Positions 34,462 through 43,400 of a stretch of DNA of 64,000 bases are shown here, in pieces; positions within the stretch are counted from its first letter, which is position 1, and each line of letters starts with the position of its first letter. The translations under genes were made by a program, and so were the position numbers. The DNA lies in assembly GCA_023411555.1 (NCBI GenBank), contig JAEYOQ010000006.1, positions 13,983-77,982 of the forward strand, read 5' to 3'. Under the pieces are notes generated by a model. That model made no database searches. It worked only from the letters and a program-made list of their open reading frames with translations, and was not told the origin of the DNA. This DNA comes from Bacillota bacterium (GTDB lineage Bacteria; Bacillota; Clostridia; Lachnospirales; Lachnospiraceae).

Positions 34462-35355
34462 TTACCACAAGCTTGTCTCAGTAAATTTCTTACTGAACTT
34501 GTTCGTTGCCGAAATAAGGATAAGGTTTACAACCGAGTTGAAAAGACCTATCGCCGTCGAGTAACTGTAATCGTTATCAAGAAGTCCCTTACGATATACA
34601 AAGGTTGAAATTACATCCGCTGTCTCATATGTAGACGGGCTGTAAAGGAGGATAACCTTCTGGTAGCTTACGGACATAATGCTTCCGACTCTTAAGATAA
34701 GCATAATAATGATGGTAGGCATAAGGCCAGGTATGGTGATATGAATTGTCTGCTGCCATCTGGTTGCGCCGTCCACCTTTGCTGCTTCATAGAGCTGAGG
34801 GTCAATGGTTGAGAGTGCGGATATATATACAATGCTGTTGTAACCGAGGTGTTGCCATATGTTACTTGCAATAAATATTCCATGAAAATAATTTGGATTT
34901 GCGAGAAGTCCGCCCTGAGGACCTCCAAATTTTGCAAAGAGGTTACTGATTGCTCCGCCACCTTCGGTAAAATCTACTATAAGACCGCATACTACAACGA
35001 GTGAAATAAAGTACGGAAGATATGAAATCGTCTGAACCGTCTTCTTAAATGCCTTATTTCTTACCTCATTTATCATGAGGGCAAATATAATAGCTGCAGG
35101 GAACGAAAATAAAATATCTTTAATGCTCAAGGAGAGAGTATTACGGAGAAGCCTCCAAAAATAATAGCTTTCGAAAAATGTTGTAAAGTTCTTGAATCCT
35201 ACCCAACTACTGCGAAGAAGTCCAAGAGATGGCTTATATTTCTGAAACGCCATTACTATGCCACCCATAGGTGCATAGCAGAAAACAATAAAATAAGCCA
35301 ACACAGGGATCATCATCACATAAAGAGCTCTGTTTTTCCAAATTTTCTTCTTCAT
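34462..35355 (-). CDS. Carbohydrate ABC transporter permease (LplB/YteP-like)
   Basis: A 297-residue CUT1 permease. Starts KKKIWKNRALYVMMIPVLAY and has six membrane segments. The EAA loop is YEAAKVDGATRWQQTIHITIPGLMPTI. YSPSTYETADVISTFVYRKGL, near the end, is diagnostic of the LplB/YteP branch that serves pectin- or rhamnogalacturonan-type oligosaccharides. It lies between the broken binding-protein gene and the LplC-like gene. No ATPase gene is present, as usual for CUT1 importers that share MsmX. Confidence 0.92.
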   Translation of the reverse strand: MKKKIWKNRALYVMMIPVLAYFIVFCYAPMGGIVMAFQKYKPSLGLLRSSWVGFKNFTTFFESYYFWRLLRNTLSLSIKDILFSFPAAIIFALMINEVRNKAFKKTVQTISYLPYFISLVVVCGLIVDFTEGGGAISNLFAKFGGPQGGLLANPNYFHGIFIASNIWQHLGYNSIVYISALSTIDPQLYEAAKVDGATRWQQTIHITIPGLMPTIIIMLILRVGSIMSVSYQKVILLYSPSTYETADVISTFVYRKGLLDNDYSYSTAIGLFNSVVNLILISATNKFSKKFTETSLW

Positions 35356-35408
35356 ATTTTTCCCTTATTATACATTGGGGGGAAATAATCCCCCCAATAT
35401 GATTAGTA

Positions 35409-36494
35409 TTATCTTGATAAGTATCTGTTAAGTGCTGTCTGATACAGCTCTGTTGCACGGTCAATGCCCATGCTCTTTATCTGATTCTTAAAGTCGTCAA
35501 AGCTTGTTTTGCTAAGTCCCATAATATATTTAACTGTCTCTTCTGTAACGTATGTTCTGATTTCAGTCATGATTGAAGAGAATTCCTGATTTTCATCTGC
35601 TGTCAGGTTAACGCCGGCAGGAATTACCCAATCATCCTTTGAAGCAACCCATGTTTGCTGGCTCTGTTGCTGAACCTCTGCCCAGTTAGAGGATACACGG
35701 CTGTACTCCTCATAGAATGCATTGTTAGCTGTATAGTATACACGAGCCTCTGACAGTGTCATGCCTTCAGGATTGTTAAGGATTGTAGGACCCCATCTAA
35801 GGGAGCCGTCAGGTTGTACCACGTATGTCTCACCTTCTCTAAGACCGTAGTTCATCATTCTAAAGCCTTCTTCACCATAGAAGAAATCCATCCATGTAAG
35901 AGCTTCTTTCATGTGTTTTGTTTTAGCACTAACTGCAATATCCATTGTATTAATCTGAAGATCGGTAGCACGAATATGTCTCTCATCACCTGCGTTCCTT
36001 GCAGGAATCGGAGCAGCAACAAGGTTGAAATCCGGGTTTGAAGCTCCACGGCCAGGATAGTACTCTTTTCCTGTCCAGCTTGCATAAGTCGTCCAAGCGC
36101 CAATCTTGTCATTAAAGATTAAATCATCCTCAGGAATATGGCTGTCCCTGATAGAGAAGTTAGAATCAAGAAGTCCCTCAGCATACCATTTAGCTAAAGT
36201 ATCAAGATACTCCTTGTAGCCATCCTCCATAGGTCCGTATGTAATTACCTTGCCATCTTTTGCAAAAAAGTCTTTCGAGGTATTAAAGCCTGCTGTCCAG
36301 TCATTTATAGTTAAGTCTCCATCACCGTACTGAATGAACATAGGTGCTTCGAGGCCGAGCTCACTCTTAAACTTGCTGAGTACTCTGTACCAGTCGTCGT
36401 ATGTAACAGGAACAGTCTCGGACATGGTTCGAAAGCATACTATGAGCAAACCCGGTACTCCTTCAAAGGTATCGATCATAATTCGCCTGGACAT
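35409..36494 (-). pseudogene. Extracellular solute-binding protein, 5' end deleted
   Basis: 361 codons, of which about 338 are recognisable binding-protein sequence: VPVTYDDWYRVLSKFKSELG, then GPMEDGYKEYLDTLAKWYAEGL, ALTWMDFFYGEEGFRMMNYG and a normal C-terminus. Family members have about 500-550 residues with a lipoprotein signal. Here the signal peptide and about 150-180 residues are missing, and the frame opens instead in sequence belonging to the divergent AraC gene. Without a signal the product cannot be exported, so the importer is probably inactive unless another binding protein serves it. Confidence 0.82.
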
Positions 36495-37863
36495 GACATC
36501 CTTTTCAACAATACTCGACAGTCTTTCAATAGGAAGTGATTATAGCATAACCATTGCAGACTCGGTTAACAGGGTACTTTTGGGCGGGTCAAAATTTAAT
36601 GAAGCAAGTATAATTGAGACCGAAAATATTCACTCAGTTATGTATATAAAGGCACTTATTAACGGCAAGCCGATTACATTTATCCGCCCCTCTTCGATTA
36701 CCGGATGGAATTATCATTTCACTGTGCAGGTAGACAACAGCACGATTATGTCAGCAATTGCAATTCTCCTTGTATTTTTGGTGCTCGCAATAGTCGGAGG
36801 TTTGTTTTTATGTGTAATCCTTGCAAAAAAACAGTATGTCCCTGTAGACAAGCTCCTTACTAAGCTGGATGTAGAGAAAAAGGAACTTGTTACTGATGAG
36901 TATAACGCTATTACATCTCAGATAGAAAAGCTTCAGAATAAATCAGAAAAATATACCGAAAAGTATTATTCTCTTCTCAGAAAGAAGATTCTTACCGATC
37001 TTATCCTCGGTGATAACGTATCGCTCATTGAGAAAGCGCTCAAGGAAGATTCTAAGCTCCTGCCGCTGCCTTCAGACAGTTTTCTTCTTCTGTGCATCTT
37101 TTCAACAAAGCTGCCAGAAAGTCCTGTCTTGTATGCAGGTATAAACCATATGGAGGTTCTCGCAGATTCGCTTACCGATATAGTTCGGGATTATTTTCAC
37201 GATACCGCTACCGTTTATTCTGTCACCATAAAACACGCTCTTTACCTTGTAATCAATCCTATCGAGGAACTTAACGATGAAGGAGTCTCGGCATTGTATA
37301 AAGATCTGTTTGAGATAATCAGCGAAGTAAGAAAATATATATTTCAGTCAAGTGACATATCACTATCTGCCGCAGTAAGTAATCTTCAACATTCGGTAAA
37401 GCATATTAACGACGCTTATCTTGAGACAGAAAGTGTCAAGGATATCATCATGCAAAACCCGAATTTTTCGCCGATTCTATGCTACCACGAGCTTCATCGA
37501 AGTGAAAACGACGTTTCAAATAAGGATTTCCGTGAGAAGGACATTATCACTTACGTCAACATCAATTTTGCAGACCCGGATTTGTGTCTAAAGACTCTCG
37601 CAACAAAATTCAATCTGAGCACGCCTTACATCTCGAGAATGTTTAAGAAATCTACGGGCAACACACTGTCAGACTACATACATATGCTTCGCTTGAGTTT
37701 GGCTAAAAATTATCTCGCCGAGGGTATGACGCTGAACGATATCGCAGAAAAATGTGGTTATGCGAACACGCTTACGCTCATCCGCGCATTCAAGAAATAT
37801 GAAGGGGTAACTCCGTCAGAATATAAGAAAAAGACTTTGAACAAAGAATGTGCAGAACAATAG
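36424..37863 (+). pseudogene. AraC-family membrane sensor-regulator, 5' end deleted
   Basis: The recognisable part begins around 36470 with IIIRLDMTSFSTILDSL, the end of an extracellular Cache-like sensor. It continues through one membrane segment (IAILLVFLVLAIVGGLFLCV), a linker and the C-terminal AraC domain (DLCLKTLATKFNLSTPYISRMF and LNDIAEKCGYANTLTLIRAF). Intact members of this class are about 750 residues with an N-terminal membrane anchor. The first about 270 residues are lost. An apparent upstream extension to 36334 is antisense binding-protein sequence. Confidence 0.8.
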
Positions 37864-37981
37864 AGATAGACTTGTCGTGTAATCGGTGTTCTGTTTTACC
37901 GAGCAGAACTTAGGACGAAAAATAGGTTGACAAGGAGGACAAGGAGTCATTTTGTTGTAAATCAGATTGGACTGTTCCTGA

Positions 37982-38025
37982 AAAGGCACTTGCATTTAGT
38001 TGAAAAACTAGCTGTAGGTGCCTTT
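37982..38025 (+). terminator. Terminator after the AraC remnant
   Basis: AAAGGCAC (37982-37989) pairs with GTGCCTTT (38018-38025), with an inner AGTT/AACT stem. Only a weak T run follows. Confidence 0.6.
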
Positions 38026-38051
38026 CTTGACCGCTACTTTGCCTTTCTTAC

Positions 38052-38160
38052 TTGAATTTCGATACCAAGCTGGTTAATACTGATTAGATTATAATACGGT
38101 TTATGTCATTGATAAACAATTAAATATCATAATATCTTACATATTGATAAATTGTATAGA
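38052..38160 (+). repeat. GH4 upstream region, duplicated at 32434-32545
   Basis: Shares with the decayed copy the blocks TTTCGATACCA / TTTTGATACCA, AATACTGATTAG, TTTATGTC / GTCATGTC and TATCATAATATCTTACAT. Conservation of this non-coding part between the two copies suggests it holds the binding site of the AraC regulator at 31406 or the GH4 promoter. Confidence 0.8.
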
Positions 38161-38257
38161 ATTCTTTCCTGGTATGATACCGTTCTATATTATAATAGAT
38201 GCAGCTAAAGAGTAAATTAATCAAAAAAGATATAATTATGTAAGGAGGATATAATTT

Positions 38258-39757
38258 ATGTCATTTAAAATAGCCTTTATCGGAGCAGGAAGTGTGGGCT
38301 TTACCAGAACCTTATTTTCCGATCTGATGACTGTAGCAGAGTTTCATGATTTGGAAGTAAGCTTTACCGATATCAATCAACACAATCTTGATATGGTCAC
38401 TGCATTATGTCAGAGAGATTTAGAGGAGAATGGGATCAATATTAAGATTAATGCAACCCTTAACCGGAGGGAAGCCTTTCAAGATGCCCGTTATATCATA
38501 AATTGCGTTCGAATCGGAATGCTGGAGGCATTTGAAACCGATGTTGAAATCCCTCTAAGGTATGGAATTGACCAATGTGTCGGTGATACCCTATGTGCGG
38601 GAGGGATTATGTATGGGCAACGTGGCATAGCTGCTATTCTGGATTTCTGCAAGGATATACGTGAAGTGGCTGAACCTGGTGCGATTATGCTGAACTATTC
38701 CAACCCCAATGCTATGTTAACCTGGGCCTCCAATAAATATGGAGGAGTAAAAACCATTGGCCTTTGTCATGGAGTTCAGGGTGGTCACAAGCAAATAGCG
38801 GAGGCTCTTGGATTGAAAATGGAAGAGGTTGATATTATTTGTGCTGGTATCAATCATCAGACCTGGTATATCTCTGTGAAGCATAATGGTAAGGATATGC
38901 TACCGGAGATTTTACCCGCATATTTGGCAAATGAAGAGCTATCCAGAACCGAGAAGGTAAGAATAGATATGCTAAAGAATTTCGGTTATTATTCTACCGA
39001 ATCAAATGGACATTTATCAGAATATGTATCATGGTATCGTAAAAGACCGGAGGAATTAGAAGGCTGGATCGATCTTGGAACCTGGATTAATGGTGAAACC
39101 GGTGGATACCTTCGTGTCTGTAGAGAAGGACGTAACTGGTTTGAGGAGGATTTTCCCAACTGGATGAAGGAACCGGCAAAGAAGTACATACCAGAGAATC
39201 GAAGCCAAGAACATGGTTCCTATATTATTGAAAGCTTGGAGACAGGTCGTATCTATCGTGGTCATTTTAATGTAATGAACGAAGGTTGTATAACCAATCT
39301 TCCCTATGAATGTGTCGTTGAGGTTCCCGGCTATGTTGATGCCAACGGTATTAACATACCGAAGGTGGGAGACTTACCTTTAGGCTGTGCAGCAGTCTGC
39401 TCTCAAAGCATCTGGGTACAGCGTCTGGCAGTAGAAGCTGCCGTGGCTGGGGATATCAAGCTGCTTCGTCAAGCCATGCTCATGGATCCCCTTACAGGTG
39501 CAGTCTGCACTCCGGAAGAAATCTTCCAGATGGTAGATGAGATGTTAATTGCCCAGGAAGCTTGGCTGCCACAATATGAGGAGGAGATTGTAGCTGCCAA
39601 GCTCAGACTGTCCTCCGGTAATCTGATACCGCACAAGGACTATAAAGGTATCCGTGTACCTGAAAAATCCATAGAAGAAATGCGAAAGAACAAAGAGGAA
39701 GCAAGAAAGAATGCCTCGGAAGCGGATAAGGCTAAGGAAAGACCTGCAGCACAATAA
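38258..39757 (+). CDS. Family 4 glycosidase (LplD-like alpha-galacturonidase or glucuronidase)
   Basis: A 499-residue NAD- and Mn-dependent glycosidase that works by an oxidation-elimination route. The Rossmann motif is FIGAGSVGFTR (7-17), followed by NYSNPNAM. The metal ligand motif CHGV is at 170-173, and GINHQTWY follows. Among GH4 enzymes CHEV marks glucosidases, CHSV galactosidases and CHGx the uronidase group that includes LplD of Bacillus lplABCD. Proximity of LplB/LplC-like permeases agrees. The C-terminus ends in a charged tail. AAGGAGG precedes ATG 38258. An AraC site probably lies in the duplicated upstream region. Confidence 0.88.
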   Translation: MSFKIAFIGAGSVGFTRTLFSDLMTVAEFHDLEVSFTDINQHNLDMVTALCQRDLEENGINIKINATLNRREAFQDARYIINCVRIGMLEAFETDVEIPLRYGIDQCVGDTLCAGGIMYGQRGIAAILDFCKDIREVAEPGAIMLNYSNPNAMLTWASNKYGGVKTIGLCHGVQGGHKQIAEALGLKMEEVDIICAGINHQTWYISVKHNGKDMLPEILPAYLANEELSRTEKVRIDMLKNFGYYSTESNGHLSEYVSWYRKRPEELEGWIDLGTWINGETGGYLRVCREGRNWFEEDFPNWMKEPAKKYIPENRSQEHGSYIIESLETGRIYRGHFNVMNEGCITNLPYECVVEVPGYVDANGINIPKVGDLPLGCAAVCSQSIWVQRLAVEAAVAGDIKLLRQAMLMDPLTGAVCTPEEIFQMVDEMLIAQEAWLPQYEEEIVAAKLRLSSGNLIPHKDYKGIRVPEKSIEEMRKNKEEARKNASEADKAKERPAAQ

Positions 39758-39771
39758 ATTATTTATCTCAT

Positions 39772-39820
39772 AACCACAGATTTGAGCGATTTTCTGTATC
39801 GACAAATCTGTGGTTTTTAA
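39772..39820 (+). terminator. Rho-independent terminator after GH4
   Basis: AACCACAGATTTG (39772-39784) and CAAATCTGTGGTT (39803-39815) form a 13-bp stem followed by TTT. Confidence 0.87.
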
Positions 39821-39934
39821 GTCTCAAATATGACTTAGTTTAACATTTTATATTTCTTTAATAGATAGTCTACCCTACTTATTGTATAATAATAAGTAAG
39901 CTATATTAACGAGTACATAGGAGGTAGTGTTGTT

Positions 39935-41272
39935 ATGGAGGAAAAAGCAACAGGTAAGAGAAAACTTGTAAAATGTCAGGTATGTGGGGATATTTTTGAT
40001 GCAGAGCTGGAACAGTGTCCTGTTTGTGGTATGGGAAGGGAGTTCTTTGTTCCGTACGAGGAGCAAGCAACCACATTTCACAAGAATACCAATGAGGTGA
40101 TGGTCGTCCTTGGTAATGGAGCTGCTGGTATTAGTGCGGCACAAGCAATTAGGGAAAGAAATGAAACTTGTTCCATTTATATGATTTCCACGGAAGGGGA
40201 GTATAGCTATAATCGTCCTATGCTAACGAAGTCGCTCAGTACCTTATTAAATGCGGAAGAGATAGCCATTCATGAAAGGTCTTGGTATAGGGATAATAAT
40301 ATCACAAATATTCTGGATACTGAAGTAACTGCCTTGGACGTGGACAAGCAAGTGGTAACGCTATCAGATGGAACTCGATTACAATATGATAAATGTATTT
40401 ATGCCCTAGGGGCAGAATGTTTCATACCACCTTTCGTTGGTGGCAATAAACCTCAAGTAATTGCCATACGTCATTTCTCAGATGTAAAAAAGATAAGGGA
40501 ACTTATTCCTCAGGTCAAGAACACAGTAGTCATAGGTGGTGGTGTTCTAGGACTGGAAGCAGCTTGGGAGATGAGTAAATCCTCAAAGGTGGCTGTCCTT
40601 GAAGTGGCTGATAAATTGATGGGAAGGCAGCTGGATGATGAAGCGGGTCAATTGCTGGGAGAGATTATCAAGGGCCTTGGAATTGAATTTCGCATCAATG
40701 CAAAGATAACGGAAATCACAGGAGAGGATATGGTGACTGGGGTGCAGCTGGAGAGCGGAGAGTTATTCCCGGCAGACCTAGTAATAGTATCCTGCGGTAT
40801 AAGAGCCAATACTTCATTAGCCAAAACAGCAGGTATTGACATAGAAAGAGCAGTGATCGTAAATGAAAGAATGGAGACAAGTAGGAAGAATGTCTATGCC
40901 TGTGGTGATTGTGCAGAATATCAGGGAATAAATTATGCTATTTGGCCAGAAGCATTAGAGATGGGTAAGATCGCCGGAGCCAATGCGGCAGGGGAAGCCA
41001 TTGCTTACGAACAGGTACCGGCAGCCTTAAACTTTGAAGGAATGAACACATCTCTCTTTGCTGCCGGAGATAATGGAAAGAACCCCAATAAAGCTTATGA
41101 AACCATTGAACATAAGGATGAAGAGAGAAAGAAATATGAGAAGTACTATTTTAATCAGGATTGTCTTGTAGGCGTAATTCTGATTGGAGATACTTCAAAG
41201 ATGGTGTCTTTAACTGAGGATTTGAATAATGGAATATCTTACAATGAATTTACAAGAAAGTATCAATTTTAA
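39935..41272 (+). CDS. NAD(P)H:rubredoxin-type oxidoreductase with rubredoxin-like N-terminus
   Basis: A 445-residue flavoprotein. Cys14-x2-Cys17 and Cys28-x2-Cys31 (CQVCGDIF, CPVCGMG) form a rubredoxin-like iron or zinc site. FAD binding is at VVLGNGAAGISAA (about 57-69), NAD(P)H binding at VVIGGGVLGLEAAW, and VYACGDCAEYQG is the second FAD motif. It lacks the CxxC redox disulfide of glutathione-reductase-type enzymes. It should pass electrons from NAD(P)H to rubredoxin-linked oxygen or peroxide reductases. TAGGAGGT precedes ATG 39935. It is transcribed alone. Confidence 0.9.
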   Translation: MEEKATGKRKLVKCQVCGDIFDAELEQCPVCGMGREFFVPYEEQATTFHKNTNEVMVVLGNGAAGISAAQAIRERNETCSIYMISTEGEYSYNRPMLTKSLSTLLNAEEIAIHERSWYRDNNITNILDTEVTALDVDKQVVTLSDGTRLQYDKCIYALGAECFIPPFVGGNKPQVIAIRHFSDVKKIRELIPQVKNTVVIGGGVLGLEAAWEMSKSSKVAVLEVADKLMGRQLDDEAGQLLGEIIKGLGIEFRINAKITEITGEDMVTGVQLESGELFPADLVIVSCGIRANTSLAKTAGIDIERAVIVNERMETSRKNVYACGDCAEYQGINYAIWPEALEMGKIAGANAAGEAIAYEQVPAALNFEGMNTSLFAAGDNGKNPNKAYETIEHKDEERKKYEKYYFNQDCLVGVILIGDTSKMVSLTEDLNNGISYNEFTRKYQF

Positions 41273-41567
41273 TTGAAAAGTCTATCATATTTGAAATAGG
41301 ATTAAGCTAATTTCAAGAAGGATATTAATACAGAATATGGACCAAAACACATGGATTTTCTTAATATTGATTGTGCACCTGATTCATTAAGATCCTATAT
41401 ATAAAGATAGACGGAAGAAAGACTGGGGGTTTTTACAGTTTCCTGCAGGGAACCAAGGATGAGAAACTTCCAGTCTTTTCAGAGGAACAGGTAACATTCG
41501 TAAAGAAAAACGTTTGCTTTTTTCTGTTTTTTGTGTTACCATTTTTTTGTTATAAAATAATATAGTA
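41273..41567 (+). other. Intergenic region with hairpin and a possible gene remnant
   Basis: A frame without start near 41305-41403 reads EYGPKHMDFLNIDCAPDSL and stops; possibly a relic. AAAGACTGGGGGTTT (about 41418-41432) pairs imperfectly with AAACTTCCAGTCTTT (about 41464-41478), a likely terminator. GGTAACA...TGTTACC (about 41490-41540) brackets a T-rich stretch before the riboswitch promoter. Confidence 0.45.
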
Positions 41568-41659
41568 CTTCTTATTAAGAGTTATGGTAGAGAGTTAGCT
41601 CAATGACCATACACCAACCTGCAATAATGTAAGGTGGTAATGCTAACAACGATGAGGAG
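41568..41659 (+). ncRNA. SAM-I (S-box) riboswitch
   Basis: P1 is CTTCTTATT (41568-41576) with GATGAGGAG (41651-41659). P2 is ATGGT/ACCAT (41584-41588/41606-41610) with inner GAG/CTC. The pseudoknot GTTAGC (41594-41599) with GCTAAC (41642-41647) joins the P2 loop to J3/4, as in S-boxes. P3 is CCAACCT (41614-41620) with AGGTGG (41632-41637). TTATTAAGAG and CAATGA match the kink-turn consensus. The usual GCAACC...GGTGC core is here CCAACC...GGTGG, a compensated swap. S-adenosylmethionine binding is expected to promote the terminator that follows. Confidence 0.85.
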
Positions 41660-41664
41660 AGAGC

Positions 41665-41690
41665 CGCTCCTTAAGGGGCGTTTTTTATTA
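41665..41690 (+). terminator. Expression-platform terminator of the riboswitch
   Basis: CGCTCC (41665-41670) and GGGGCG (41675-41680) around TTAA, then TTTTTTATT. It begins 5 bases after the riboswitch P1 and precedes the 41751 gene. Confidence 0.88.
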
Positions 41691-41750
41691 CCTCTGTTTA
41701 CAACTCGTGAAATAGAAGTACAAAAACGACCATGAAAGGAGATTTTTATT

Positions 41751-42047
41751 ATGAGTACTAATTTAAAGGGCAAAAGGGTACAAGGAGGAACAGGATGGGC
41801 TGATGCTATATTTCGGAGTCAGGCTGATAGTAAAACATATGCTAATACGATGATTAAAGAAGTTGTAAGAAGATTAAATCTGGAAGCAGAAGATTATCTG
41901 ACATATTTCTCTGAAACTGGATTTTTATTATTCAAAAAGGAAGATTTAATATTAAAGATGTCTTACAATATGGAGGAGGCACTTCGTTGTGAAGCAGTAT
42001 ATGCCTTTGAGGAGTGTATAGAATCTAAAATTAGATCATCAATTTAA
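41751..42047 (+). CDS. Orphan 98-residue protein under S-box control
   Basis: ATG 41751 follows AAAGGAGA. The protein has a Gly/Lys-rich start (NLKGKRVQGGTGWADAIFRS), then a mainly helical body with KEVVRRLNLEAEDYLTYFSE and FLLFKKEDLILKM, ending in EEALRCEAVYAFEECIESKI. There are two cysteines, no membrane segment and no signal. I do not recognise the family. It is the only gene between the SAM-responsive terminator and its own terminator at 42131, so its expression should rise when S-adenosylmethionine is low. A part in methionine or SAM metabolism is inferred only from that. Confidence 0.7.
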   Translation: MSTNLKGKRVQGGTGWADAIFRSQADSKTYANTMIKEVVRRLNLEAEDYLTYFSETGFLLFKKEDLILKMSYNMEEALRCEAVYAFEECIESKIRSSI

Positions 42048-42130
42048 AATAACACTACGAAAGAGATATTTTCTAAGGAACTGAAATTCAGAAAATGTCC
42101 GATAATTTGCTTATGAGCTTTAAACTAGCA

Positions 42131-42160
42131 AAGGCCGAGGAGATAATCCCCGGCTTTTGT
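42131..42160 (+). terminator. Rho-independent terminator after the 98-residue gene
   Basis: GCCGAGGA (42134-42141) and TCCCCGGC (42147-42154), one mismatch, followed by TTTTGTTT. Confidence 0.8.
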
Positions 42161-42267
42161 TTATATGTATAAATCATGAAAAACTGTTTAGCTAGGAAAG
42201 GGGTAATATACAAATTTTGCATTTTGTGCTACAGTAAGAAGAAAGAATAAGAGAAAGGGACAAACCA

Positions 42268-43008
42268 ATGAATAAGACACTAGTATGGGCACACAGGGGT
42301 GCTTCCGGCTATGCTCCTGAGAACACAATGGAAGCATTTGAAAAGGCAGTTGATATGAAGGCTGATGGTATCGAGCTAGATGTACAGATGACGAAAGATG
42401 GTCAGTTGGTTATACTCCATGACGAGACCGTGAATCGGGTCAGCAATGGTACGGGCTTTGTAAAGGATTATACCTATGAGGAGCTGTCGAAGCTAAATGT
42501 AAATAAGAAATTTCCGGAGTACGGAAAGGTAAAGATACCCACATTAGATGAAGTTTACATGCTAATCAAGAATACTGATCTGATGATTAATGTAGAATTA
42601 AAGAACGGAATTATCTTCTATGAAGATCTGGAAGAAAGAGTACTGGAGCTTACGAGGCAGTATGGGCTTGAGGAGCGTGTAATCTACTCCTCCTTTAATC
42701 ACTATTCAGTAATGAAGCTGAAGCGACTGCTTCCCTCCGTTAAGACAGGCTTCCTATATGAAGATGGATATTTGAATATGCCGGACTATGCAGTGAGATA
42801 TGGAGTCGAGGCATTGCATCCGCCTCTATATAATCTGCAGTATCCGAATTTTATTGAAGAGTGCCGGGCAAGAGGAATCGCCCTACGTGTTTGGACGGTA
42901 AATGATCCAATAGATATGAAAAGGCTATGTGAACAGGGGGTCAATTCAATCATAACAAATTATCCGGATATTGGAAGACAGGTTGTGGAAGAGAATGAGC
43001 GGAAGTAG
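42268..43008 (+). CDS. Glycerophosphodiester phosphodiesterase
   Basis: A 246-residue cytoplasmic enzyme that hydrolyses deacylated phospholipids to glycerol 3-phosphate and an alcohol. AHRGASGYAPENTMEAF is the signature with catalytic His9 and Arg10. GIELDVQMTKDGQLVILHDETVNR supplies Glu, Asp and the second catalytic His. VELKNG and LRVWTVNDP complete the GDPD barrel. GAGAAAGGGA precedes ATG 42268. Single gene. It could feed glycerol 3-phosphate to the TagD pathway further along, but that is only a possibility. Confidence 0.93.
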   Translation: MNKTLVWAHRGASGYAPENTMEAFEKAVDMKADGIELDVQMTKDGQLVILHDETVNRVSNGTGFVKDYTYEELSKLNVNKKFPEYGKVKIPTLDEVYMLIKNTDLMINVELKNGIIFYEDLEERVLELTRQYGLEERVIYSSFNHYSVMKLKRLLPSVKTGFLYEDGYLNMPDYAVRYGVEALHPPLYNLQYPNFIEECRARGIALRVWTVNDPIDMKRLCEQGVNSIITNYPDIGRQVVEENERK

Positions 43009-43111
43009 TGAGGGATACCGACAGCTAGGGAATAGAACAATATCTCTATATTTCCAATATATAAAAAATATCTCGAAATTCACATCTGTCTATGTTATAA
43101 TGTACATGTAA

Positions 43112-43229
43112 AGCAGATTAGTCCATGTAATTCTGGACATTTATCAAGCTTGCTTGAATAAATGTCCAGAATTACATGGATAAGTGCAACGTGAACGAAT
43201 GGACGGAGTCCATGAGTTCCTAATCTGCT
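43112..43229. repeat. MITE-like folded repeat
   Basis: Outer inverted ends AGCAGATTAG (43112-43121) and CTAATCTGCT (43220-43229) enclose a perfect 23-bp hairpin (arms 43122-43144 and 43158-43180). Its 13-base centre contains a smaller CAAG/CTTG stem. The rest (43181-43219) also contains GGAC/GTCC pairing. No coding capacity. The nested symmetry and the second partial copy next to it suggest a small non-autonomous mobile repeat. Confidence 0.75.
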
Positions 43230-43257
43230 GTCAAGGTAAGAGGAAAGTATTCTGCAT

Positions 43258-43319
43258 ATCAAGCTTGCCTGAATAAATGTCCAGAATTACATGGATAAGT
43301 CCATTCGTTCCTAATCTAC
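43258..43319. repeat. Partial second copy of the folded repeat
   Basis: 43258-43298 repeats 43143-43183 (41 bases, one difference). GTCCATTCGTTC (43299-43310) is the inverse of GAACGAATGGAC (43193-43204), and TTCCTAATCTAC (43308-43319) repeats TTCCTAATCTGC. It lacks the left arm of the big hairpin. Confidence 0.75.
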
Positions 43320-43400
43320 AAAGAATATCATTTTATTTCGGATTTAATATTAAGAATATGGTACATAATTGCTATATCATAATTAAATGGAGATTATTTT

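Noticed and set aside
36334..36470. N-terminal extension of the AraC protein reading MNIGASRPSSLL
   Set aside because: This stretch is the antisense of intact solute-binding protein sequence, so it is a by-product of the deletion junction.
43112..43319. Repeated 41-base block as a minimal CRISPR
   Set aside because: Only two copies, with internal palindromes and inverted ends, no cas genes; a folded mobile repeat fits better.
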